A stretch of DNA of 64,000 nt from Paenibacillus methanolicus. Lineage in GTDB: Bacteria > Bacillota > Bacilli > Paenibacillales > Paenibacillaceae. The stretch is from the NCBI RefSeq assembly GCF_008124765.1, contig NZ_VNHS01000003.1, positions 1 through 64,000 of the forward strand, in the 5' to 3' direction. The notes beneath the pieces were generated by a model that did no database searches, was not told the DNA's origin, and worked only from the letters and a program-made list of their open reading frames with translations. Of this stretch, positions 41,954 through 49,826 are shown piece after piece (position 1 is the stretch's first letter; the number at the start of each line of letters is the position of its first letter). The translations under genes and the position numbers were made by a program.

Positions 41954-44023
41954 TTAGCGCGTGAACGCCGCCGGCACGCCGCCGTCGATCGTCAGCATGC
42001 AGCCGGTCGTCTTGTCGGACTTCGACGAGGCGAAGAACGCGATGCCTTCGGCGATGTCCTTCGGATAAATATTCACGAGCAGCGTCGTGCGCTTGCGGTA
42101 GTATTCCTCCAGCTGGTCCGGCTCGATGCCGTATGCGGCCGCCCGCTCGTTCCGCCACGATCCGTTCCAGATCGCAGATCCCTGCAGGATCGCGTCAGGC
42201 AGAATCGTGTTGACGCGAATGCCGAACTCGCCGCCTTCCGCCGCGATGCAGCGCGCCAGATGGGCTTCGAGCGCCTTGGCCGCGCTGTAGGCCGTCGCGT
42301 TCTTGCCCGCGTAGACCGAGTTCTTCGAGCCGATGAACACCATGTTGCCGCCGATGCCCTGTGCCTTCATTAGTTTAAACGCCTCGCGCGCCACGAGGAA
42401 ATACCCTGTGCCGAGGACGTTCATGTTCAGGTTCCATTCCTTCAGCGACGTCTCGTCGAACGGGCTGGACGTGGCCAGACCGGCGTTGTTGACGATGATG
42501 TCGACGCCGCCGTAGACGAGCGCGACTTCCGCATAAGCGGCTTGGACGGCCGCCTCGTCCGTTACGTCCATCTTCACGGCGAATGCGCGGTTCTCGCCGT
42601 ACTTGTCGTTGATCTCCTGCGCGACCTTCTGCGCGCCTTCGAGATTCAGATCCGCCAGCACGACGTGCGCGCCTTCTGAAGCCAAGCGGCGCGCCGTCTC
42701 GCTGCCGATGCCGCCGGCGCCGCCGGTAATGAACGCCACCTTGCGGGAGAACTCGGCTTCGGCCGGCGCAAGCGACAGCTTATACAGCTCGAGCGGCCAA
42801 TATTCCACGTTGTACGATTCGTTCTCGCTCAGCGAGACGAATTGGCCCAGCGCCGTCGCGCCGCGCATGACCGCGATCGCCCGGTGGTACAGCGCGCCGC
42901 TCACTTGGGAGAGCGCCCAGCTTTTGCCCGTGTTCACCATGCCGACGCCCGGGATCAGGATCACGCGCGGCGCGGCTTCGAACATGACGTCGCCTTCGTT
43001 CTTGTTGCGTTCGAAGTACGCTTTGTACTGCTCCTTGTAAGCGGCAACGCCTTCGACGAGCTTCGCTTTCAGACCCGCGACGTCGTCCGCGTTCGGCGTC
43101 CAGTCGATGAACAGCGGCACGACCTTCGTGTGCACCAGGTGGTCCGGACAAGCGGCGCCGACCTGCGACAGCTGCGGCGCATCGAAGCCGCCGACGAACG
43201 CGAGCACGTCCGCTTGATCGTCGAAGGAGAGAATCATTTTCTTGCCATCCGATACCGCGCCGCGGATCGTCGGCATCACTTGCGACGCGATCTGGCGACG
43301 TACATCCGCCGGCAGCGCCTCGTGCTTCTGACCGCCGAACAGACGAGCTTCGTTCACGCGCGCTTCGATGAACGCTTCCGCTTCGTTGATGATGTTGATC
43401 GTCTGCGAGTAGCACGCTTCGCTCGTCTCGCCCCACGTAACCAGGCCATGCTTCTCCATGAGCACGAGCTCGGCGTTCGGATTCGCGAACACGCCCTCGG
43501 CGATCATCTTCGACAGCGTGAATCCGGGACGCACGTAAGGCACCCAGACGAAGCGGTCGCCGAAGATCTCGCGCGCCAGCTCCTTGCCGTTGTCCGCGCA
43601 GCACAGGCTGATAATTGCATCCGGATGCGTATGGTCCACATGCTTGAACGGCAGGAACGCGTGCAGCAGCGTCTCGATCGAGGCGCGCGGATGTTTGGCG
43701 TCGATCATGCAATGGCCGAGGTAGGCGACCATCTCTTCGTCGGACATCGATTCTCGCTCGATCAGCGGTCGAATGTCGTCCATGCGAAGACCCGTGAAGT
43801 TGCCCGCCTTCATCGAGCCGAGATCGGAGCCGCTTCCTTTCACGTACATCACTTCGATATCGCGCCCGCGAAAATCCTGCACGGTCGTCTTGCTCGACGT
43901 ATTGCCGCCGAAAATATTGCACACCCGGCGATCGGCGCCGATCAGGTTGGACCGGTACACCAGCTGATCGAGTCCGTTCGTATGTTGGGACGCTTCCGCC
44001 TCTTGCCACAAGCTTTGCACCAT
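41954..44023 (-). CDS. rhaEW: Bifunctional rhamnulose-1-phosphate aldolase / L-lactaldehyde dehydrogenase
   Basis: From ATG 44023 (GGAGGT 8-9 bases upstream) the product has 689 residues; the frame is open further but only into AT-rich promoter sequence. Residues 1-430 are a class II aldolase-like domain (NIFGGNTSSKTT, KGSGSDLGSMK, HVDHTHPDAIISL, MEKHGLVTWG). Residues ~435-689 are an SDR (AFITGGAGGIGSETARRLA, NNAGLATSSP, TAYSAAKALEAH). This matches RhaEW (YuxG) of Bacillus subtilis, which yields dihydroxyacetone phosphate and lactate. First gene of rhaEW-rhaA-rhaB(-glpX); no rhaM is present. Confidence 0.93.
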   Translation of the reverse strand: MVQSLWQEAEASQHTNGLDQLVYRSNLIGADRRVCNIFGGNTSSKTTVQDFRGRDIEVMYVKGSGSDLGSMKAGNFTGLRMDDIRPLIERESMSDEEMVAYLGHCMIDAKHPRASIETLLHAFLPFKHVDHTHPDAIISLCCADNGKELAREIFGDRFVWVPYVRPGFTLSKMIAEGVFANPNAELVLMEKHGLVTWGETSEACYSQTINIINEAEAFIEARVNEARLFGGQKHEALPADVRRQIASQVMPTIRGAVSDGKKMILSFDDQADVLAFVGGFDAPQLSQVGAACPDHLVHTKVVPLFIDWTPNADDVAGLKAKLVEGVAAYKEQYKAYFERNKNEGDVMFEAAPRVILIPGVGMVNTGKSWALSQVSGALYHRAIAVMRGATALGQFVSLSENESYNVEYWPLELYKLSLAPAEAEFSRKVAFITGGAGGIGSETARRLASEGAHVVLADLNLEGAQKVAQEINDKYGENRAFAVKMDVTDEAAVQAAYAEVALVYGGVDIIVNNAGLATSSPFDETSLKEWNLNMNVLGTGYFLVAREAFKLMKAQGIGGNMVFIGSKNSVYAGKNATAYSAAKALEAHLARCIAAEGGEFGIRVNTILPDAILQGSAIWNGSWRNERAAAYGIEPDQLEEYYRKRTTLLVNIYPKDIAEGIAFFASSKSDKTTGCMLTIDGGVPAAFTR

Positions 44024-44039
44024 TTTGTTTACCTCCGAA

Positions 44040-44115
44040 TGTATGGAATTAGTTCTATAATCGGATAGTAACATGTTTGTTTTGTTTTGAAAATAGAAAA
44101 TTAAATAAAAAACAA
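44040..44115 (-). promoter_or_regulatory. AT-rich promoter region of the rha operon
   Basis: On the minus strand TACTAT (-10-like) follows TTTTCA (-35-like) by 17 bases. The spacer is filled with repeated AAACAAA units and a near palindrome AACAAACATGTT. Longer A/T tracts (AAAACAAAAAC-type on the plus strand) lie upstream. This may be the operator of a DeoR-type rhamnose repressor, not encoded in the window. Confidence 0.4.
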
Positions 44116-44271
44116 AAGAAAACAAAAACAAAAAGCGATTTTGCGAAGCGAACCGCGCCCGAAACGGAAACAAGTCGTGCGCAAGAGCTGTTTTGACGAT
44201 GCGGTCATTCCTCTTTTCGTGTATCATGTCAACAGATCGCGAAGTTTCGCAATTTAAGGAGAGAACCCGAC

Positions 44272-44721
44272 ATGACCTGGATCTTAAAAACATTCGGCGA
44301 GCTGACGACGCTGGAGCTTTACCGCATATTGCAGGCGCGTACGCAAGTATTCGTCGTGGAACAGCAATGCCCTTACCCCGAGACGGACGGCAAAGATTTG
44401 GAGTCGGTTCATCTATATCGGGTGGACGAAGAGGGGAACGTGGTTGCCTATCTGCGCATTTTGCCCCCGGAACTTGCTTATAAGGAAGCTTCTATCGGTA
44501 GAGTGCTGGTCAGTCAAAAGTATAGAGGGCAGGGAATCGCCGCCGAGCTGGTGCAGCGAGGATTGGACTACATACGCGAGGATTGGCGAGAGACCGAGGT
44601 TAAGATTCAAGCGCAAGCCTACCTGGAGAAGTTCTATCATTCGTTCGGCTTCGCGAACGTATCGGACGTTTATTTGGAGGATAACATTCCGCATATCGAT
44701 ATGAAATTGCGTTTCGAATAA
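44272..44721 (+). CDS. ElaA-family GNAT acetyltransferase
   Basis: The 149-residue protein starts with the ElaA pattern (LTTLELYRILQARTQVFVVEQQCPYPETDGKD), then the GNAT acetyl-CoA loop GRVLVSQKYRGQGIAAELV and AQAYLEKFYHSFGF. Substrate unknown. AAGGAGAGAACCCGAC precedes the ATG. Monocistronic between the divergent rha operon and a terminator. Confidence 0.92.
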   Translation: MTWILKTFGELTTLELYRILQARTQVFVVEQQCPYPETDGKDLESVHLYRVDEEGNVVAYLRILPPELAYKEASIGRVLVSQKYRGQGIAAELVQRGLDYIREDWRETEVKIQAQAYLEKFYHSFGFANVSDVYLEDNIPHIDMKLRFE

Positions 44722-44746
44722 GGAGCAGTCGCTACACCGCGAAAAA

Positions 44747-44789
44747 GGGCCGTCCCGGCAGTCATTATTCATGACGCCTGGGACGGCCC
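44747..44789. terminator. Terminator between converging elaA-type and NmrA genes
   Basis: A perfect 10-bp stem GGGCCGTCCC / GGGACGGCCC. The minus strand then has TTTTT, so it mainly serves the NmrA-type gene ending at 44879. Confidence 0.85.
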
Positions 44790-44878
44790 CTCGCAGTTAT
44801 CGGCAATTTGCCGTCAAGACGGCCATCTCGTCCGGGATCGCGGTCGCCGGTTGGTTGTCTAAACGCTGTCGTGCTCGA

Positions 44879-45748
44879 TTATGCGGACGGCAGTTCTTTC
44901 ACGAGCGCGGCCAATGCTTGATCGAGCGTCGTTACCGGACGGCCGATCAGCTTCTCGAGATCGCCGCTGGCCACTTCGAGCGCGCCTTCGCGAATGCCCT
45001 TCTGAATGCCGACCAGAATCGGAACGACGAAATCGGGTACGCCCGCTCCCGCCATGATCGACGCATATTCGGCATCGTCGGCCTGATGAACCGGAATGTC
45101 GCGTCCGATGACCGCGCTAACCGCGGCTGCCAGCTCTTCTTGGGTACGGAGCGGACCGCCCAGCTCGTAGACGGCGTTCTCGTGTCCTTCCCCTGCCAAT
45201 ACGGCCGCTGCAGCCTCCGCGTACTCTTGGCGCAATGCCCAGCCCGCCTTCCCGCCGCCCGCAGACGTCAGCCACGGCTGACCGGCCAGCGCGCCTTGAA
45301 TGCTGCCGAGCTCGTTCTCCAAATACCAGTTGTTGCGCAGGAACGCGTACGGAATGCCCGTCGCGATCATCGCTTCTTCCGTCACGCGATGCACCTCGGC
45401 CAGGAACAGCGAGCTCTCGCGCGCGTTCGTCGCGCTCGTGTACGCGATGAAGCCGACGTTCGCCCGTTTCGCCGCCGCGACCGCGTCTGTATGCTGCCGA
45501 ATGCGCGTCTCGGTATCGCCGTCCGCCGAGATCATCAGCAGACGGTCAATACCCGCGAACGCCGCATCCAGCGTCTCCGGACGGTCGAAATCGCCTTGCC
45601 GCACCTCGACGCCTTGCGCCTTCAGTTCAGCCGCTTTCTCCGGATTGCGCACGCTGACCGCCAATTGGCTCGCCGGAACCTTCTTCAGCAACGCTTCGAC
45701 CACCTTCGAGCCCAATTTGCCTGTAGCCCCGGTAACTAATAATTTCAT
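44879..45748 (-). CDS. NmrA-family NAD(P)H:quinone oxidoreductase-like protein
   Basis: ATG 45748 follows GTGGAGGACAACA and gives 289 residues starting MKLLVTGATGKLGSKVVEAL, the NmrA dinucleotide site. Next come GDFDRPETLDAAFAGIDRLL, YTSATNARES and PYAFLRNNWYLEN, as in QorB-type quinone reductases. A role in quinone or aldehyde stress is likely. The promoter carries a perfect palindrome over its -10. No adjacent HxlR regulator gene is seen. Confidence 0.88.
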   Translation of the reverse strand: MKLLVTGATGKLGSKVVEALLKKVPASQLAVSVRNPEKAAELKAQGVEVRQGDFDRPETLDAAFAGIDRLLMISADGDTETRIRQHTDAVAAAKRANVGFIAYTSATNARESSLFLAEVHRVTEEAMIATGIPYAFLRNNWYLENELGSIQGALAGQPWLTSAGGGKAGWALRQEYAEAAAAVLAGEGHENAVYELGGPLRTQEELAAAVSAVIGRDIPVHQADDAEYASIMAGAGVPDFVVPILVGIQKGIREGALEVASGDLEKLIGRPVTTLDQALAALVKELPSA

Positions 45749-45785
45749 ATTGTTGTCCTCCACTCGTTATTGTTCTCGCCTTAGC

Positions 45786-45822
45786 TGTAACTATTATAGT
45801 TACATGTTTGGTTTTTTGTCAA
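45786..45822 (-). promoter_or_regulatory. Promoter and palindromic operator of the NmrA gene
   Basis: On the minus strand TTGACA (45822-45817), an 18-base spacer and TATAAT (45798-45793). TGTAACTAT-N-ATAGTTACA (45786-45804) is a perfect 9+1+9 palindrome centred on the -10, well placed for a HxlR- or MarR-type repressor. Confidence 0.82.
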
Positions 45823-45895
45823 CCACCTCGTTCGTTTCGCCATATGCGCCACGCCCTCCATACCGTTCGCGGCTCCGGTCTTTCGCGACGCGCGA

Positions 45896-45931
45896 AAAAC
45901 CCGGATTCGCGTCGACGCGAATCCGGGTTTT
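45896..45931. terminator. Terminator of the orphan solute-binding protein gene
   Basis: A perfect 16-bp stem AAAACCCGGATTCGCG with loop TCGA and its complement ending TTTT, 50 bases past the stop at 45981. Confidence 0.93.
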
Positions 45932-45980
45932 GGCTCTCTACTTTATTTACGGCGCTCAGCCGCGCATTCGAATCTAATGG

Positions 45981-47582
45981 TTATTGCTGCGCCGCCAAGA
46001 ATGCGTCGATCTGCGCTTGCAGCTCTTGCCGTACTTTCTCGACGCCCGCGTCTTCCAGCTGTTCGTTCAATTCCGCAAGCCCTTTATCGACGTCTTTCAC
46101 GACGCCGTATTCGAGCGGAAGCGCGTAACGCAGCATGACGTTGCCGATGTTCGCGAGTTCGTTCTTCACCTTGGTATTGTCGAATACGAACGTTTCCAGC
46201 GGATAGTGGTAGACGCCGCTTTCCCACTTGGCGACGAGATCGGACGCTTCTCTCGGGAACGCTTCGTTGTCCCGGTTGAGCGGGGAGTTGAAGCTCCAGT
46301 TGGAGAAGCCCGTGAAATTCGCGTTTTTGTCGGTCGCCTTGAAGACCGTGTCGCCGACGGGTTCGTAATGGACGCCTTGCACGCCGTACATGATCAGATC
46401 GTGAATCTCCTTGTCGTTCTGCATCAGGTCGATCAGCATCAAGGCGCGCTCCGGATGCTTGCTCGTCGCGTGGATCGACGTGCCGTTCTGCGTCGAGATC
46501 GCGATTGATTTCGCTTTATCCGGCGTCACGTCCGCCAGCGCGACCTCGTAAGGCGAATTTTCCTGCTTCATTTGGGTCATCAGGTTGCCGAGCGTGCCGT
46601 TGTTGTGCGTAATCGACGCCGTCAGGCCTTGCTTGAACTTTTGTTGGTGGTCGTCTTTGCTGTTGAGTACGTTTTTCGCCCAAGCGTTGTTGTCCGCGAG
46701 GTCTTTATAGTAAGCCAGCAGATTTTTGAACTCCTGCGTTTGATACACGTTGAACACTTGACCCTTCGCGTCCGACAGCTTGAACGCGAACGGCATATCC
46801 AGGTCGAACATGTTCCACTCGTTCTGCTGCTTCAGCAGGACGCGATCGAGGTTGTGGTATTTCCAATCGCCCGTCTCCGGCGTGAACGGCGCGATGCCCT
46901 TCTCCTTCTCGGCGACCGTCTTCAAGTACGTGGCGTATGCTTCCGGGCTGTCGATCGCCGGCAGGTTATATTTCTTGCGCAGATCTTCGCGGTACAAAAT
47001 CAGCTTCTCCACCGACTCGCCGCGGTTCTGCGGCACCATATACAGCTTGCCGTTCACCTTCGCTTGGTCCCAGCTCACCTGCGGCATCGCTTCCAGCGTC
47101 TTAGGCAAATACTTGGCGATCATGTCCTCGGTGATCTCCAGGAAGCCGCCTTTCAGCGCCTGGTCGTGGTAGCCGGCCCAGTTCGCGGAGTAGATCAGAT
47201 CGAAATCCTCGTTCGCGGCGAGCTTGAGCGGATATTTCTGCGCCCAATCGGACCAGTCGAGAAATTCGCCTTCCAACGTCGCGTTGATTTTTTCTTTCAG
47301 CTTCTTGTTCAACTCCGCGAACACGGCGTCGTAGTCGGCCGGTTTCGGTCCGACGAAGATCATTTTCAGCGCGACTTCCTCGGTCGTGTCGGCGCCGCCT
47401 TCGCTTCCTGCAGCGGCCGGTTCGGCAGCATTGCCGGTGCTTTCCGCCGCTTGCGCGTTGGCAGGTTCCGCGTTGCCTCCATTGTTTCCGTTACCTCCGC
47501 CATTGTTGCCCGAGCACGCGCTTAGCACCATGACGAGCGTGAGGAGCATAGCCATTATTACCGTTCTTTGTTTGTGCAGCAT
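45981..47582 (-). CDS. Extracellular sugar-binding lipoprotein, orphan
   Basis: ATG 47582 follows AAGGGGGAA and starts a lipoprotein signal (MLHKQRTVIMAMLLTLVMVL, lipobox LSAC, Cys23). After an Asn/Gly-rich linker comes a family 1 solute-binding fold: LKMIFVGPKPADYDAVF, FDLIYSANWAGY, YMVPQNRGESVEKLILYREDL, SIAISTQNGTSIHATSKHPERALMLIDL. 533 residues, the long LplA/YtcQ type that binds oligosaccharides. No permease gene adjoins it. Two cre-like sites flank its promoter. Confidence 0.9.
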   Translation of the reverse strand: MLHKQRTVIMAMLLTLVMVLSACSGNNGGGNGNNGGNAEPANAQAAESTGNAAEPAAAGSEGGADTTEEVALKMIFVGPKPADYDAVFAELNKKLKEKINATLEGEFLDWSDWAQKYPLKLAANEDFDLIYSANWAGYHDQALKGGFLEITEDMIAKYLPKTLEAMPQVSWDQAKVNGKLYMVPQNRGESVEKLILYREDLRKKYNLPAIDSPEAYATYLKTVAEKEKGIAPFTPETGDWKYHNLDRVLLKQQNEWNMFDLDMPFAFKLSDAKGQVFNVYQTQEFKNLLAYYKDLADNNAWAKNVLNSKDDHQQKFKQGLTASITHNNGTLGNLMTQMKQENSPYEVALADVTPDKAKSIAISTQNGTSIHATSKHPERALMLIDLMQNDKEIHDLIMYGVQGVHYEPVGDTVFKATDKNANFTGFSNWSFNSPLNRDNEAFPREASDLVAKWESGVYHYPLETFVFDNTKVKNELANIGNVMLRYALPLEYGVVKDVDKGLAELNEQLEDAGVEKVRQELQAQIDAFLAAQQ

Positions 47583-47622
47583 TCCGCGAGTTCCCCCTTC
47601 GTATAGCCGTTCGTTTTCAATA

Positions 47623-47671
47623 TGGTAACGCTTACAAATATAATTATAGGTTATGAAAGCGTTTTTCTTAA
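47623..47671 (-). promoter_or_regulatory. Promoter flanked by two cre-like sites
   Basis: The -10 TATAAT is at 47648-47643 and the -35-like TTAAGA at 47671-47666 (17-base spacer). One cre-like box, TGTAAGCGTTACCA on the minus strand, is at 47623-47636, just downstream of the start point. Another, TGAAAGCGTTTTTC on the plus strand, is at 47654-47667 over the spacer and -35. Both suit CcpA repression. Confidence 0.7.
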
Positions 47672-47718
47672 TTGCGCGGAACAACGAAATGTAATACGAA
47701 ATCAATGATCGTCAATAT

Positions 47719-47731
47719 AAATGACAGTCAT
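47719..47731. promoter_or_regulatory. Small palindrome AATGACAGTCATT
   Basis: A perfect 6+1+6 palindrome between the orphan binding protein promoter and the serine hydrolase terminator. No promoter is evident beside it; it could be an upstream operator. Rest of the 305-base gap 47583-47887 is accounted for by promoter and terminator. Confidence 0.3.
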
Positions 47732-47773
47732 TCCGAACCGCGTTTTCTAGAATGACGCCTAGCCGCGAACGGC

Positions 47774-47812
47774 AAAAAGCCGATCGCCGGACAACCGGCA
47801 ATCGGCCTTTCT
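47774..47812 (-). terminator. Terminator of the serine hydrolase gene
   Basis: AAAGCCGATCGCCGG and CCGGCAATCGGCCTTT pair with one bulge around ACAA; on the minus strand a T-run (TTTTT) follows. Confidence 0.8.
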
Positions 47813-47887
47813 GCTCCAATATTTCTCCGGAACGAAACGCTCGCCGCCGCAGTTTGAAGGCGCCGGCCGTTTCACCTTGTCATCTCG

Positions 47888-49048
47888 TTATTCCATCGCG
47901 CCGTAAATCACGTTGCGCAGCCGCGGCTGATGAATCGCCTCAAGATTCGGCAGCATCTGCTGCATGTAGACCGCCGCCAGCTTCTCCTTCGGATCGATCA
48001 TCGTCCATGTCCCGGCAAGTCCGCTCCAGCCGAATTCCCCGATCGAGGCGCCGCTGCCCGCGGCCGCCGGATCCATCATCGTCCGTACGCCGAGACCGTA
48101 CCCGTAACCGGCCAAATACGGCCAGTTGTAATCCGCCAATTGTTGACCGGACAGCTGATTGACCGCCATCAGATCGACAGTACGAGCGCCGAGGATGCGT
48201 ACGCCGTCCAGCTCGCCGCCCTGCGCCAGCATGGCGGCGAAACGGCCGTAGTCCGCGAGCGTGGACAACAAGCCCGCCCCGCCGCTCTCGAACGTCGCAT
48301 CCGGCTGATAGTTCGCCTCGAACTCTCCGCTTGGCGACCGGACACCCGCTTCGTCCCGGATATACATCGTCGCCAGCCGATCGCGTCTGTCAGCCGGAAT
48401 CCGGAAGAACGTATCATTCATCCCGAGCGGCCCGAATAGCTCGTCTTGCATGAATTGTCCGAGCGTCTTGCCCGACAGCGTCTCGATCAGCGCGCCGAGC
48501 ACGTCATGGCTATAGCCGTACTGCCAGCGCGTCCCCGGTTCGAAAGCGAGCGGGATCGCGGCGAGCCCTTGAGCCAGCGAGCGGTTATCGAAGCGATTGG
48601 CTGCCTTAAGTTCTTCTTCAAGCCGTTTCGTCGCCCGCTCCGTCTCACCGTGTTCGCCCGGATAGGTCAGTCCGGACGACATCGTGAACAGGTCCTTCAC
48701 CCGAATCGGTCGCGTCGAAGGTACCGCCTTCCATTCCCCTTGTTCCTCGCGATAGACGAGCGGCTGCTTGAATGCCGGCAAGTACTCCTCCAGCGGGTCA
48801 TTCAGCAGGTACATTCCGCGTTCAAGCAGGATCAGCGCGGCCGCGCACGTGACGACCTTCGTATTCGAGAAGATGCGGAATATCGTCTCCGGCCCGATCG
48901 GCCGCGCGCTGGCTTCGTCGGCATACCCGACATGATCCTCGAACACGACGTTCCCGTTATGTACGACCAAGCAGGAGCATCCTGCCGGTCCCTGATCGAC
49001 GAAGCGGCGCAGCAGCGGGCGCAAACGTTCTAACCGTTCCACATTCAT
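47888..49048 (-). CDS. Serine hydrolase, class C beta-lactamase family
   Basis: ATG 49048 follows GGAGGT with good spacing and gives 386 residues. The SxxK motif is FSNTK, the Tyr motif is YGYSHDVLG (YxN position reads YSH) and the third motif region is GWSGLAGTW. No signal peptide is present, so it is more likely a cytosolic esterase (EstB-type) than a true beta-lactamase. Substrate unknown. Confidence 0.88.
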   Translation of the reverse strand: MNVERLERLRPLLRRFVDQGPAGCSCLVVHNGNVVFEDHVGYADEASARPIGPETIFRIFSNTKVVTCAAALILLERGMYLLNDPLEEYLPAFKQPLVYREEQGEWKAVPSTRPIRVKDLFTMSSGLTYPGEHGETERATKRLEEELKAANRFDNRSLAQGLAAIPLAFEPGTRWQYGYSHDVLGALIETLSGKTLGQFMQDELFGPLGMNDTFFRIPADRRDRLATMYIRDEAGVRSPSGEFEANYQPDATFESGGAGLLSTLADYGRFAAMLAQGGELDGVRILGARTVDLMAVNQLSGQQLADYNWPYLAGYGYGLGVRTMMDPAAAGSGASIGEFGWSGLAGTWTMIDPKEKLAAVYMQQMLPNLEAIHQPRLRNVIYGAME

Positions 49049-49098
49049 TTTGTACGGCACCTCCGGCGATTGGCGAATTTTAACTTCGTCTTCCTCTT

Positions 49099-49677
49099 CT
49101 ACTTGAACCGGCCGAATACCTCTCGAGCTTCGTCCAAACTTTGGCGCGCCCGGATGTTCAACGATTTTTTGTCCGATAAGCCATATGGCTTCAGCTCTCG
49201 GCCCTGATCCAGAACGAGCGGCTTCGCGATGACGTCCTCCAACAATTCCGTCGTCACCTGGAGCGACTTGTAATGCGTTTCTTTGGGCGGCGCCTGCCGC
49301 ATCAGCTTGAACAAGTTCAAAATCGTATCGGCATAGATCAGCCTCACGATGCTATCCGCGCTCAATACCTGCTTGGACGCGAATTTGAGGATGCCTTCGT
49401 AAATGTCCGGCTGTTGGCCGATTTTGTACATCGCCTCCAGCTCTTCGAGCGCGTCCGTTTTGAGAATGGATAACGACTTGGTTAATTCGTCGATGAGTTC
49501 CGCCGTCCATTCCGCTTCCGTTTCCTTTGGCACGTCGTACGCTTTATAGGTTTGAAGGACGCCTTCCTTGTGCATGCGAATCATATTGCCGCGATGGCGT
49601 TTGAACAGCGCTTGGGCTTGATCGCGATCATCCTGGTGCATTTCGTTCACCGACTTTTCTCGTTTATCCAACAACAC
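49099..49677 (-). CDS. Helical hypothetical protein
   Basis: The product is up to 192 residues, all-helical and charged, with no catalytic motif (AQALFKRHRGNMIRMHKEGV, LIDELTKSLSILKTDALEEL). The start is uncertain: GTG at 49677, GTG at 49650 or ATG at 49641, the last with a GGTGA in front. No family recognised; the sequence looks conserved rather than random. Confidence 0.7.
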   Translation of the reverse strand: MLLDKREKSVNEMHQDDRDQAQALFKRHRGNMIRMHKEGVLQTYKAYDVPKETEAEWTAELIDELTKSLSILKTDALEELEAMYKIGQQPDIYEGILKFASKQVLSADSIVRLIYADTILNLFKLMRQAPPKETHYKSLQVTTELLEDVIAKPLVLDQGRELKPYGLSDKKSLNIRARQSLDEAREVFGRFK

Positions 49678-49754
49678 GCTCTATTCTACCACGATTTTCA
49701 TTCTCCTTCCCGCGGGATCGCGACTCTTAATCGAACGAGAGGAAACGTCGAAAA

Positions 49755-49777
49755 GGAAGAGCGGCGCGCGCTCTTCC
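49755..49777 (-). terminator. Terminator of the polysaccharide lyase gene
   Basis: GGAAGAGC / GCTCTTCC around a GC-rich loop, with TTTT following on the minus strand, 50 bases past the lyase stop. Confidence 0.8.
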
Positions 49778-49826
49778 TCTAAGAAGTGCTATAGATTCTT
49801 CTCGCTTCTTCCCCTAAGAGGGCGAA

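Noticed and set aside
40544..42373. 609-codon plus-strand open frame
   Set aside because: Shadow of rhaB, rhaA and rhaEW in high-GC coding DNA.
42842..44068. 408-codon plus-strand open frame
   Set aside because: Antisense shadow of rhaEW; composition typical of the reverse strand.
41954..44293. Start of rhaEW at 44293
   Set aside because: The first 90 codons would be AT-rich promoter sequence; the ATG at 44023 has a strong ribosome site and matches the family start.
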